The notes under the pieces were generated by a model. It saw nothing but the letters and a program-made list of their open reading frames with translations. It made no database searches and was not told the DNA's origin. The translations under genes and the position numbers were made by a program. From positions 1,690 to 62,961 of the forward strand of contig JH993814.1 in assembly GCA_000316135.1 (NCBI GenBank): a stretch of 61,272 nt of DNA, in the 5' to 3' direction. The stretch's first letter is position 1. Each line of letters begins with the position of its first letter. This document shows positions 1 through 10,484 of the stretch, one piece after another. Source of the stretch: Trachipleistophora hominis (taxonomy: Eukaryota > Microsporidia > Pleistophoridae).

Positions 1-126
1 CCCTGAGGGAGATCCCACGCAAGTTATAACTTGCCTGTTAAGGTCATTATTGTGGTAGCAGCATACATTTTTGTTGTTGTGAGGGTGCGCGCAAAATTGT
101 TACACGAGGTGGCGCACTAATTTCCT

Positions 127-233
127 CCATGAACCGAATGCTGGTGGCCATCGTCGGTCCCAGCGAACCAGAAGAGTGTGTTTGGTTAAATGATATGTTG
201 TAAGGTGATAATTAAATTAACCTTCTAAAAAAA
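127..233 (+). repeat. Hairpin element copy A
   Basis: Full-length member of the dispersed hairpin family. It begins CCATGAACC (127-135) and continues through GGTGGCCATCGTC. The hairpin has arms GGTCC (156-160) and GAACC (165-169) around loop CAGC, with four of five pairs formed. AGAAGAGTGTGTTTGG follows, then GGTGATAATTAAATTAACC and an A run. This copy serves as a reference for the others. Function unknown. Confidence 0.8.
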
Positions 234-1177
234 CCTTTTTAATCGTGCAAAGTTCTATCTTTTTATCATCTTCGTTCGTGAAGATATCAGGAAAATCATT
301 TACTATCTGTTAAAAATCTGCCTTAAATCTTTTTGCAGCCAGCTTGTTTATATGTCTTTTTTGATATTTTTTTATAGAAGTAATCAACACCCTTTTTATT
401 TTCTTGCCAATCTTTCGTTCTTCCCCATTGATAATGTCCTTTTTCGTGGCACTTTCTGGAAATGATCAACTTTTTTCAGGCGTTCTTTGTTTCCATTGTA
501 TTACTCGTTTTTCTAGTCTCATTTTTCAACCATGATTTTTTCAACCTTTTTTTGAAATTGTTTTACCTGTCTTTCTTTTCAGCTTTCCGTTCCACAAAGA
601 CTTTCTTGTTGATAATTTGTCTTTTTAGTTGGTTTTAGCACCACGATCGTCCATTCATACCTATAAACCATTCCAACTCTTGATCTTTTTAAATTTCACA
701 GAATGAATATAATTTTTTCTTTTTCATTTCTTACTCCTTCGATTTCCCTCTTGAGCTCCAACAGCTCCATATTTTTTACTGGCCCACTTGTTCCAAAATT
801 CACCTTTTCACTTGTTACAGTCTCTGTGTCTAGGTTCTCCACCATGTAAGACTTGTCTGTCGTAATGGGTCGACCTTTAATTAATATATAACATTAATTA
901 TCTTTCAAATAGGAATACAGATCTTCTGTCCTATTTGATTTTTTTCTTAAATACATTTAAGTGAGATTGCTCAGTAAATAGATAATTTACAATGGCTGCA
1001 AACTATATTAACATTTTTGTTTATGTGTACGTATTGATAAAATGGAAAAGAGCTCCGGTTATTTTGTCTCTCCCATTTGCGTAAACGCAAAGCAAAAGTT
1101 TGTTACTCTCACATTTGTTTTAAAACACTTTATTTTGCTTTTTGTATGAAACATTAAATCATACTTTAGGATAAAAA

Positions 1178-1276
1178 TTAACGCCGATGGCCATGGTCGG
1201 TTCCAGCGAACCAGGAGAGTGTATGTAATTGAATGAAATGTATTGTGGGATAATTAAACTAACTTTTTAGTGAAAA
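1178..1276 (+). repeat. Hairpin element copy B
   Basis: The core reads GGCCATGGTC and then a perfect five-pair hairpin GGTTC (1199-1203), loop CAGC, GAACC (1208-1212). AGGAGAGTGT and, about 35 nt later, GATAATTAAACTAACTTTTTAG follow. Relative to copy A the left arm differs at its fourth base (T for C), which restores pairing. Confidence 0.8.
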
Positions 1277-1982
1277 TTTGAATAAAAACTATTCTTTCAT
1301 ACATCATGTATAATGTTGCAGTGACTTGCTCTAGCGTGATCGCCACGAAGAAAATTTACTATAAGGAATTTATTACAGAAATGGTTTCGTTGAGCTGACC
1401 GAGCGTTGTCCACAGTAGGCCTTATCTCATCCGACACTTGCTCGATACTAGAAAAGTGATGTTGTGGGACTTACCGTCTTACATCGCATGGTTTGCAAGT
1501 TGGTTTGAGCGTATATTTTCTTGTCTGTTGTGGTCGTTAATTAAAGGAATAATGTGAAAAAAGAGAAAAGAGTGCCGTAATTATTATTTTAGGAATTGTG
1601 ATCGATATTTTTAATAACGGTATATTCGGAATTTATTATTGTTCAGAAAAATTTAGGTATTAGTTAACAAATATTTATAGTGACTGTCATCCCCAACAAA
1701 TAGAATATATTTAGGACAATAATAATTACGATAATATCATCTGTTCACTGAATCAAAAAGTATTCTCTGCTGAGGCCACGTGTAATTAAATAATTAAATA
1801 TGTTTTTCAAAGTAAAATTTATCAGTTCTAATACCAACTGCAACAAATCTATTTCTCTATTCCAACAGAACTATTCTTCGCCATTTGTATTATTTAAATA
1901 CTCCGCTATGCTGTACATGTTTTACAAATTTACGTTTGCTACGTATAAACATGCAAATATATCAGAATTCGGGAGTATTTTT

Positions 1983-2093
1983 CCATGAACCAACGGTCGT
2001 CAAGGCCACGATCGGCGCTCAGCGCGCCAGGAGAGTTTGTTTGGTGTGAGGAAATCTGAGGTGTTAATTAAACGGACTTTCAAGCAAAAAAAA
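1983..2093 (+). repeat. Hairpin element copy C
   Basis: Begins CCATGAACC. The hairpin is GGCGC (2014-2018), loop TCAGC, GCGCC (2024-2028). All five pairs form although both arms differ in sequence from copies A and B, so the changes are compensatory. It ends GTGTTAATTAAACGGACTTTC and an A run. Confidence 0.8.
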
Positions 2094-2681
2094 TCAGAAT
2101 TATGATTTCTTATCGAAGTAAGAAAACGAAGTATTATAAAATATTTGTTTGAATTTTTTTAGGAAAGCAATTTATACCAAAAAACAACTTTTTCAAATAT
2201 TTTTTAGAAATGATTAACGTTGAAAATTTTTTAATATTTGAACTGAATTAGCAAGGTTCAATGAAAATCTTAATTATTATCTAAATACGAATAATACAAT
2301 TACATGTTAGCGGAGCATGTGCACAAGGTAACATAAACGCGGTAGTCTTATTTAAATTTAGCCTGTATTATAATAAAAAGAAAGACCAGCGAAAATAGTA
2401 AAACCAAAAAGTAATACAATACTGCAATCCACACAGCAGTGGGTAAAAAAATTATATATCGCACCAATAAAAGTTCTATATGTTATTATGACGTGCAGAG
2501 ATACGTTTGTTGTATGTTGCACGTTATTGTGATAAATCACTAATTTAATGACGTACCACGAACTTACCGATGGCTTGTTCGCCTTCAGTGAGGTAAAAAA
2601 GTGAGAATGAAATTATAATTAAAGATGCTTTAGAAGCAAAAGAGGACATTATGATGAAAAGCTTGGCTAGATGAAAATGTA

Positions 2682-2780
2682 AGTCAAATGCCGGTGACTA
2701 TGGTCGATCCTGGTGGATCAGAAGCGTATCTATGTACGATGTGTGGTAGTGAAAGTAAATAAAAACGTTTTTAGTTGAAA
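2682..2780 (+). repeat. Hairpin element copy D
   Basis: The hairpin is GATCC (2706-2710), loop TGGT, GGATC (2715-2719): a perfect stem with a new arm sequence and a new loop. AGAAGCGTAT and a 3' end AAACGTTTTTAG follow. It lies about 90 bp beyond the stop codon of the TFIIS gene, in antisense orientation to it. Confidence 0.7.
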
Positions 2781-2872
2781 GATGAAAAGGCTCATAATAT
2801 AAACAAAAAATCTATAGTACAAATCCTAACCTATACGCATTCATTATTGCGATCAATATCACATTTAATTTA

Positions 2873-3418
2873 TTAAAACTTCCAAGTATTCCCACATTTA
2901 CAGAACACGTACGTTGTCATCGGCTCATCTGCACTCCTCGTCTGTATCTGTCTATACCGGCATTTTCTCTGCTTACACTTGAAGCAAAAGAAAATGTCCG
3001 TCTCAACCTCCATCTGTGCAATCTGCGAGCCCTCTATGCTGCTCTTAATCAAATCATTATCACTGCTTCGCCGTGCCTTACTCTTCATCTCATCCATGCT
3101 CATCAAAAGAAACTCGTGCACGCCTATCCGTCCCTCATAAATGCCCACACACAGATCATTGCTCTTGTCCTTCAAGTTGAGGTACTTGCTGCGAATCTGG
3201 GAAGAAACGATTTTATTGTCGTAAATTTCCTGTTCAAGATCCGATGCCAGCCGGGCTGCGCGCAGTTTGTCTACGTCGTTTATTATTGAAACGAACACCT
3301 CGTAAAATAGCGAAGTTGTTCTGTCGCGCGATTGATCACCCTTGGCAAACTGGCTTAGTGCTTCTTGTGTGCTAATTTCTCCTTTTTTCGTGTTTTGGTC
3401 TGAAGCAATTTGTACCAT
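2873..3418 (-). CDS. DST1: Transcription elongation factor TFIIS
   Basis: TFIIS rescues backtracked RNA polymerase II by stimulating cleavage of the nascent transcript, in the nucleus. The 181-residue protein carries the central Pol II-binding domain (about residues 25-125, with the LKDKSND and RIGVHEFLLMSMDEM segments) and the C-terminal zinc ribbon. The catalytic hairpin RSADEP is intact (Asp164, Glu165). The first zinc knuckle is Cys145-x2-Cys148, but the second is Cys173-x-Cys175 (CKC) where the family normally has C-x2-C. The N-terminal LW domain of yeast Dst1 is absent, so the protein is short. The start at 3418 is supported by the upstream GACCCTCCG. Identification is firm from the zinc ribbon. 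Confidence 0.95.
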   Translation of the reverse strand: MVQIASDQNTKKGEISTQEALSQFAKGDQSRDRTTSLFYEVFVSIINDVDKLRAARLASDLEQEIYDNKIVSSQIRSKYLNLKDKSNDLCVGIYEGRIGVHEFLLMSMDEMKSKARRSSDNDLIKSSIEGSQIAQMEVETDIFFCFKCKQRKCRYRQIQTRSADEPMTTYVFCKCGNTWKF

Positions 3419-5180
3419 CGGAGGGTCACCGATCCCCCTCCATTTAGTGCACCGGCTCGGCGAATTTGGGAAAGCCGCGCTGTCAACCTTAAAACGGTGA
3501 ACGGTAAAATTATCATATTGACCGATGGTAACAGTTCTATTTTATAATATAAGTTCATTATATAGAACATTTCACAGAGTATAACAAGCATAATTATCAC
3601 TCGTGCCCATTAATCCGTGATACGCGTCACATTTGCTCGTCTGTACTATCAAGCAGCATTTTAATTAATTTTTGTGCACGATTACTTTCACTTTCTTTTT
3701 ACAGTCATCCAATTTTATGAAAAACCCTTTTTTCTGTCTAATCCATTTTCAGTAACGAAAAGCAATTCTTAAATCAAATCACAAAATTTGAAAATACGCA
3801 TTTTCAAAACACTTTAGTGCTATAATAAATTATTATTGATCTAAGCTAATCGGTTAATTGCTCGTATTTCTGTTAACAGTTCACCAACGTGTACCAATTA
3901 TACCTACTCTAAGGAAAGCAAAAATGACGTCAGCCGTCATAAAGCAAAGATAACGAATGATCAAGTACGAAATATCACACCATTTAAGAAATTACAAAAA
4001 TAAGTATGTGCTGGAATACGTACTTATACCGTAGAACAGCCTTCTTGATATATTTTTTGTTCCACGTACTAACAGCCTTAGTGTAATGGGATACCAATCA
4101 TTTAAATGTAGTGAAAAGGATGGTAATAACCCAAGAGTAATGAAAGGGAATGTATGCCCAGAACCCCCTTTTATTAAAAAAGCTCTTATTTATTACCTCT
4201 CCTCTTATAACACACTTTTCCGGTATGTTTTATGAAGATGTAATCGTTTGGTAACTGCGATAAATTAATGATAGGTACATTTTTTGTATCACGGCATTTT
4301 TACATGGTACACGTGTAAATGGCGTATAATATCAATTATGTGCACGCAACTGGCTAATATAGTGTGTTATTGAACCAATGTAGTGTGTTTTGAACATGTT
4401 TCAGAGAAAGGAATGTTTTCTCATGTCAGACGTAACGACTGCATCTTTAATCGGTAATAATCTACCGGGCAGTACGTGTTTCTTGAAAATTTAATAGATG
4501 TTTTAATTATCACTTCATCTCTCTACTCACTTATACAAGCTTCTCTGATGCGCTAGTACATACCATAGCTCTCATAGCCTCTTGCCACGGATTTTCACGA
4601 AAGTTTATCATTGAAAAAGAAATTTCAAGATTAATACGTATCTGATTTATTATAAAGAATAGAATGATGTCATACGTTTATTTGCAGGTATCAAACAGTG
4701 TAAAATACTTCTTTACAGATGTTTGACAGCGATGTACAGCTTTGTGTGCCTTGCCGATTAAACGTGTATGAATGCTAAAATAAATTTGTATGTGTTTGAT
4801 TGTACTTGTCCATAAAACGTAACTTACCGCTTGCTAGAACAAATTGCGTGTCCTGATAGCCTAACAGCTTTACGGGGAATGGACAACTATGGCTTTTGCT
4901 GCCATATTGTGGGAAGAGACCGATACTTTAAAATACGTATCGTCTATTTAATCGTTATATGCACTTAACCTACGCACACATCAAATAATGGTCTTGATAC
5001 TCCTCACAAACGTTTTTCTGGTCTATCCAATGCTTAATACTCTCTACAAAAACATATTTAACCAATATTCTGCACAACACCAAATAAATAGCCGATTAAA
5101 CACGACAATCTCCCCTATTAATACGTAGTATTACAAATTCTTTTTCGTCCTAGTTTCAATCCGCAACGTGCCCTTCAAAA
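3419..5180. other. Intergenic, no gene seen
   Basis: About 1.76 kb between TFIIS (reading left) and the RNase H2C-like gene (reading right), so it should contain both promoters. It is AT-rich. I see no conserved ORF, RNA gene or clear repeat in it. Confidence 0.5.
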
Positions 5181-5513
5181 ATGACGGATTGCCATATTCT
5201 ACCGTTCTACACTGCAAAAAGCGGAAACAAGGATGAATTACCGGCCCTGGACCTAACAAATCACGAAATGATATTTAGAGGTACACTGTTGGTCAGGACT
5301 AAGCTGCAAAATATCAATGCATACATAGACGGACAGAAAATAGAAGAGATGGTGTTATGGAAACCTAAGTTTGCGCCGAGTGTGCTTGAGAAAGAGTTGG
5401 AGGTACTTGATGAGCGTACAGTGATGGTTAACACCAAAGAAAAAAATGCGATTGCTCGATGCAGGGACCTAAGAGAAGTGTTTAAAGCAAGCAAGAAACG
5501 AAGAGATATTTGA
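5181..5513 (+). CDS. Possible RNase H2 subunit C (Rnh203-like)
   Basis: A 110-residue protein with a good microsporidian start context: GTGCCCTTCAAAAATG puts CCC just upstream of the ATG. Two segments recall RNase H2 subunit C: CHILPFY near residue 4 (family pattern HLLPC) and FRGTLLVRTKL near residue 32 (family FRGR.L.G..v). If correct, it would be the non-catalytic C subunit of the trimeric enzyme that removes ribonucleotides from DNA. The protein is shorter than the usual family length and the C-terminus is basic and featureless, so this is a motif-level assignment. Hairpin element E starts directly after the stop codon and would lie in the 3' UTR. Confidence 0.5.
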   Translation: MTDCHILPFYTAKSGNKDELPALDLTNHEMIFRGTLLVRTKLQNINAYIDGQKIEEMVLWKPKFAPSVLEKELEVLDERTVMVNTKEKNAIARCRDLREVFKASKKRRDI

Positions 5514-5595
5514 GCTAAAGGTGGTTGGTCCTAATGAACCAGAAGAATGTGTGAGATGATGTGGTGAATAAATAAACATGATTTTAGTTAAAAAA
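5514..5595 (+). repeat. Hairpin element copy E
   Basis: The hairpin is GGTCC (5527-5531), loop TAAT, GAACC (5536-5540), four of five pairs. AGAAGAATGTGTGAG and TAAACATGATTTTAGTT plus an A run follow. It begins immediately after the stop codon of the upstream plus-strand gene, so a transcript of that gene would carry it as its 3' end. Confidence 0.75.
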
Positions 5596-7452
5596 GACTG
5601 AAGAACGTTTTTATCCGTTTCATGAACAACAAACTAGCGGCTATATTCAGTCCAAGCGTACTAGAAAAATGTGAAGAAATACATGAACACTTATGTAAAA
5701 AAATGCTTTTACACGGCAAGACGAGCAAATACGCCTAAATAGAATTAAATGTGAATGAAATGATTATTATATTGAGAATGATGATATTGTCTTATGGTAA
5801 AGATAAAGTTGAGAATATTTAAAAACGAAATATTACGATTTGAGGTACATTGTTGAAAGCATACCGTTCCAATCACGTTTTATTTTTTAAAAAGTTCGTT
5901 TAAGTAGTACCTTAGTATACAAACATATCCTGCATGTTGAATACGTAATTTAAGCAATTCCGGTTCGCGGCTATTAATTGTTTTTTCCCTCTTCAAATAC
6001 TTTCTCAAAACTATTCTCTATCATGATGGAATAAAAAAGTTCATTTTTCCAGTTAAAGTGAGTTAAAAACTAACGATTTTCTTTACTACGGTCGGCAATA
6101 ACCCGTTAGAAATTTATTTAATCACATGTGATAATTTATTTAGTTATATGTGATATACACAATTACAATTAACAAGCCTAATTAAATTAAAAGGATTATC
6201 AATGTACTTAGGAATATGAAAAACCATTTACAAATGAGTTAAGAGTTTATTGCGTAGTGTATCAACTGTAAAAGTAGCAAAATCCAAGTTTAGGTACATC
6301 TAACACGTAAAACTACACTTTTTAACATATAAATGTTATCTTAATAAGATCAACACACTCGTAAAACGGAGTATTATATACAAAAGGTCTACATAATGTA
6401 TTTATTGATAAGAGGGTATATAGCGTGGATAGTTATCTTTTATTTCATCTTTTACCATCTACATACCATATTATGTACTTGTATTGGTGAGTATGAAAAG
6501 TACTGTGAATGAACGAACATAACCTTAAGGGAACGGGTTGTTGTAGTCGACTAGAAAAATATTTACACATAAAATTTGCTAAATGATGGATAAAAGCAAT
6601 TTTAATAAAACAGACAAACATTTTGTGTTGCTTTCCAACTAAAAATATCTAAACATGATTTTACAGATTATTTACTTTAACAGGTAATCTAAAGGGATGA
6701 TAATCGTATATGTCACTCAAGCTGCTTTGGTATCAATTTCTCTTCAACTCTCTACTTTAGACTGTCACTGTTGCTCTGAAATAGATCGACGATGACAAAT
6801 TAGTATCACCACCTAATTTTGTTTTTAGTCATCATCAAATGGTAAATTATCTTTCGATAGATGTGACGTTATCACGATGACACGAACCATCGTATGACCA
6901 TTCGTATGTACATCGATACGCCACTGCATACTGAAAGATTAAATTAAATTATACATTATTTTTTGATTTACTGAGAGGACTCGAGGAAGATCATGAGTTG
7001 TCGTGGATTATTTGTATTTGGTTTATTGCTTGTTTGACTAAAACCTGTTTGAGTGTAGACATGCATATTGATTACAACATGATGAATTTAATTACTCATA
7101 AATGGTAAATTAATAATTAAGCAATGTGAATTATAACATACTATTCTATAGAACACATTTTTACATCTTTAATATCATAAATTACACAGTATTCTTCTCA
7201 ATTCATTATTTAAACTATGATTGTGCCGTGCAAAAGGCCATTTTACGTAACTTAATAATACTTTACTCCAAATTACCGATCCCAACAGACCAGAAGAGTG
7301 TTTCTATGGCGAAATATACAATTAAAACACTTTTATTTAAAAACATTAACACAATAGTTCATACAATACTATAAAGGGCTATTATTCCCTAATTGTACTA
7401 TATCACCTATTTTAATCTTTTAACCACAAAAACACATCCATTGTCCTAGCAC
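5596..7452. other. Intergenic, contains element F
   Basis: AT-rich sequence with no convincing gene. The plus-strand ORF at 7126-7374 runs straight through hairpin element copy F and has no homology or CCC start signal, so I treat it as chance. Confidence 0.5.
7268..7347 (+). repeat. Hairpin element copy F (degenerate)
   Basis: Recognised by CCGATCCCAAC followed by AGACCAGAAGAGTGTTT and, downstream, ACAATTAAAACACTTTTA. The hairpin arms (GATCC and AGACC, 7278-7291) no longer pair well, so this copy is probably decayed. It lies about 100 bp beyond the stop of the minus-strand gene at 7453, antisense to it, as copy D does for TFIIS. Confidence 0.55.
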
Positions 7453-7767
7453 CTAACAAATCAATGATTCTCTTATCAATTTCTTATCTCTATTCTTTAT
7501 TCTGCCCAATACATTCCCACCAGCGGCTCTCACCAGCCCACCACCCATCAGCCCAGCACACATTACTCCTCCACATAACATCCAATATCCCACACTACTC
7601 TTCTTCACCGGCCTCATAGTTACTAAATTATCAAATTCCATAATTGAACCGGTGTAGAACAATGAAAATGTTCCGAGAGCGCCTATTATTAGAGGTTTTG
7701 ATGGTTTCTGCGGGATGGTAGATGAAAGTATCCCGGTCGTGAAGCTTAGAAACGTTGAGATTGTCAT
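7453..7767 (-). CDS. Small membrane protein, unknown
   Basis: I do not recognise this 104-residue ORF. It has two or three hydrophobic stretches: about residues 22-42 (KPLIIGALGTFSLFYTGSI) and 60-82 (GYWMLCGGVMCAGLMGGGLV), the second rich in glycine, followed by a basic tail (RIKNRDKK). Glycine-rich paired helices are common in small organellar or ER membrane proteins, but I cannot name a family. There is no CCC tract before the ATG; the upstream sequence is AAAGGATCAAA. It may be a real small gene because its composition is not simply AT-driven and it contains balanced residues. Confidence 0.45.
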   Translation of the reverse strand: MTISTFLSFTTGILSSTIPQKPSKPLIIGALGTFSLFYTGSIMEFDNLVTMRPVKKSSVGYWMLCGGVMCAGLMGGGLVRAAGGNVLGRIKNRDKKLIRESLIC

Positions 7768-9148
7768 TTTGATCCTTTAAGTGCCGGTTAAATGGTTAAG
7801 CGTGAAACTGTGTTAGATATGATGATTTATGACAATGATACAGTTATATCGTTACGTCTTAGCACTTATAATGTGAAAGAAAGATATGCAACACCATACC
7901 TCTAGGTCTACTTTATCCACTATTTCCTGATTCCGCTATGAAACATCACCAATCAAAATCTACCATTGTTATTATACGATTGTTTAATTGATATTAGACG
8001 TACTTACTATTTCTGTTACTCCTCATCACTGTTATTATACGATACACGCCAGACATCCATCTCCAATTCTTTAGCAGCCATTATAAAACTAAAACGATGC
8101 ACCAACCAGAACAACACTCACCATAAACTAACTGAAACAAAAAATGATACTATACGTATAAATGAACTATTTTCAAGATAAAAACACGATATACGATATA
8201 ACACTGCCACGTAATATTCCATTAAAAGTGGTCATACACCAAAACAAAATTAAAACACAAATTCATACAAACTGTTTCACGTACAACATTGCAACCAGCA
8301 CAACCATACATCCTACGTATACCTCCCAATTCATTATTCCCTTCCTTACGCACATATTCTCATCTAATTTTGTATTAGTAATTTCTAAATATCCCTATTT
8401 TACTTTTCTCGTCTTCAAACCGCGTTTATATCAAATGTTTGATGCTTGACACGTTTTTGATGATCAATCAAGCGTAATACGTACGTAAATTGAAAAAATT
8501 ATGTTCTTTCTTACCATGTATGGTTAATTCAAATTAATTTATCTGAACAAGAGCAAATTCGTAGTGATACGATGTGATGAATGAAATAGAACGTACTGAT
8601 AGTAACAATGAGCAGTTTTAATGTAGTAACAGCGTTAATAAATAAAAATGTTTTAATTACGATTGGTTACTGGTAATGAAATGAAATAGAACGTAGTAAC
8701 AAGCAGAGCGTATAAATAAGTGAAACATAGTAACAGTAGTAGCAAACAGAACGTATTAGTACGTATTAGAGTGTTAGAATGTTAATAAAACGTGTTAGTG
8801 TGTATTAAATTGTATTAGAAAAGAATGTTAGCTCGTGTTAGAAATAACAACTAGAACGTATTCGAGTGTTAGAACAAATTAAACTGTGTTAGAGTGTATT
8901 AAATTGTATTAGCACTCTAATGCCAGTAAGACGCATTCTTACGTAGTAATTCTAAACAACATCATCAAAATAACAAAATTTAATTTTATTGTTAAAAACA
9001 CCACCGTAGAGGACCAAACATTAAGAACGTAAAATTGCGCATCAATTAATTACCAGAACGGTGTACAAACAAAAATAAATAAAAACGCTAATAAAACAGG
9101 AAAACGGTGTAATCACCGTACAGGCTCTTGTAAACTAACTTTTACTTT
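7768..9148. other. Intergenic with irregular short repeats
   Basis: No convincing gene. Between about 8575 and 8935 there is an irregular array of related words such as AGAACGTATTAG, GTGTTAGAATG and GTATTAAATTGTATTAG, which looks like a decayed minisatellite. The two plus-strand ORFs around 7966-8449 lack start signal and similarity. Confidence 0.5.
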
Positions 9149-9568
9149 TTACGAGAAACCAAATCTTCCTCTCAACTTACCTACCAGATTGATGTCCCTC
9201 GGCATAACAGTCACTCGCTTGGCATGGTTGGCCGCAAGCAGCCCATCCTCAAACAAACCTACCAAGTAATTCTCAAACGCCTCGTGCAACGCGGACAGAC
9301 ACTGCGCCTGGTACCTCATGTCATCGCGGATCTTAGACGTAACGTCCCTCACCATTCTCTGGAAGGGCGCCTTCCTCACCACCGTTTCCGTGCTCTTCTG
9401 GTACCTACGAATTTCTTTGAGCGCAACCATCCCGCTCTTGTACCTCAGCTTCTTCACACCCTGCGAGGATGTCTGCATCGCACTCTTGCGTGCCGCCTTC
9501 GTTGCCAACTGCTTGCGTGGCGCTTTACCGCCCGTACTTTTTCTTGCTGTTTGTTTTGTCCTTGCCAT
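9149..9568 (-). CDS. H3: Histone H3 (divergent)
   Basis: Core histone of the nucleosome. The N-terminal tail through the K27-S28 position is canonical ([20 protein letters not shown], then ATKAARKS), keeping the Lys4, 9, 14, 18, 23 and 27 positions. After that it departs: the K36 region is [17 protein letters not shown], two residues longer than usual. The histone fold is recognisable ([34 protein letters not shown]) but many core positions differ from animal or yeast H3. At 139 residues it is slightly longer than the usual 136 and ends RGRFGFS instead of RGERA. Strong H3 divergence is known in microsporidia. The ATG at 9568 lies six bases downstream of a perfect palindrome that contains the CCC tract. 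Confidence 0.97.
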   Translation of the reverse strand: MARTKQTARKSTGGKAPRKQLATKAARKSAMQTSSQGVKKLRYKSGMVALKEIRRYQKSTETVVRKAPFQRMVRDVTSKIRDDMRYQAQCLSALHEAFENYLVGLFEDGLLAANHAKRVTVMPRDINLVGKLRGRFGFS

Positions 9569-9573
9569 TTCTC

Positions 9574-9594
9574 TTTTTTACCATGGGTAAAAAA
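9574..9594. promoter_or_regulatory. Palindrome over the H3 start signal
   Basis: TTTTTTACC (9574-9582) and GGTAAAAAA (9586-9594) form a perfect nine-base inverted repeat around a three-base centre. Read toward H3 it gives TTTTTTACCCATGG, combining the T-run and CCC signal seen before other genes here (Ola1 has TTTTTTACCCCT). The central ATG is out of frame with H3 by two bases, so it would be an upstream start if included in the transcript. Confidence 0.5.
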
Positions 9595-9963
9595 CAAAAA
9601 TGGTTATAAAGGAAAAAGGAGTAAATCAGCTGTGCCGAAGATTTGTTTCAGAATGCGGGCGATTCGCGCCGCCCTTTTGATTTGTTGCTTGCGCAGCTAA
9701 CATGATATGCCATGCACGGGAATGTCTGGTTATACGTGCACCGATAGGTGCTCTGAACACTAAACAATGAATAAATCGGTGAGAAAGGAAATATGAGCGG
9801 TAAAATGGCGCCAAACGAAATGGGCATGGAGTGCGTACGGCTGATGCACAGTGCATCAAAACATACAATGCAGTGTAAGAATGCATGATTGATATGCATC
9901 GTGGTAACACATCCTTATCATTTTGATTGCCTCTCAAATTAATACCATTTTTGTTTTAAATCG

Positions 9964-10104
9964 TGGTCTAACGAGTGTTGACGTAGGACTGGCATGATTT
10001 GTCGGTCCTTTTTATGGTCTAACGAGTGTTGACGTAGGACTGGCATGATTTGTCGTCCTTTTTGTGGTCTAACGAGTGTTGGCGTAGGAATGCTATAATT
10101 CACA
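9964..10104. repeat. Tandem repeat, 50/51-bp unit
   Basis: About 2.7 copies of a unit beginning TGGTCTAACGAGTGTTGACG, starting at 9964, 10015 and 10065. The first two units are nearly identical and the third is diverged and truncated. Each contains GACGTAGGACTGGCATGATT and GTCGGTCC or GTCGTCC. Confidence 0.85.
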
Positions 10105-10380
10105 GTGCGTCTGTAAAAGAAACCACAAATTCGCATAAATTAAAAATAATTTAATATTGCGTATTTATGCACGCCTGTCTTGCACTGCGCAGTTGATTGG
10201 GCAGTTTACGTTGTGATCAAGTGTTCGTATTTATTACGACTGGTCTGGTACTATCACGTGTATTTGTTTATTTTTAAAAAAATTGCAAATTTTTTATTTT
10301 CTGCACGTATTGGTTGTAGAGCATCGCTTGTCAAGCGTTTTATGCTGCTTGTGTTCGTTTTGCTTATTTATGCACGTTTT

Positions 10381-10484
10381 CCCTTTTTTCTAAAAGCATG
10401 TTTAATTATCATCACTACACACCATCTAGCCAAACACACTCTTCTGGTCCGCTGAGACAGACCATGGTCAACGGTCCCTGGTTC
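10381..10484 (-). repeat. Hairpin element copy G
   Basis: Read on the minus strand: GACCATGGTCTGTCT, CAGC, GGACCAGAAGAGTGTG, then TTTGGCTAGATGGTGTGTAG and GATAATTAAACATGCTTTTAG with an A run. The stem keeps about four of five pairs, including one G-U. The downstream block is among the best matches to copies A and H. Confidence 0.8.

Larger units (their letters stand above)
1..2872. other. Intergenic region with four hairpin elements
   Basis: No credible coding sequence is visible; the longest ORFs are short, AT-driven and lack the CCC start signal. The stretch is notable for holding four copies of the hairpin element (A-D), the highest density in the window. The rest is AT-rich sequence without recognisable similarity. 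Confidence 0.6.

Noticed and set aside
127..233. Hairpin element as a tRNA-derived SINE
   Set aside because: GGTTC..GAACC recalls a T arm and B box, but other copies lack the B-box sequence and no A box or acceptor stem can be aligned.
9224..9937. Several ORFs antisense to and upstream of histone H3
   Set aside because: Those over H3 mirror its codon bias; those upstream have no start signal and no similarity.
9964..10104. 50-bp tandem array considered as CRISPR
   Set aside because: The units are contiguous with no unique spacers, and the genome is eukaryotic.
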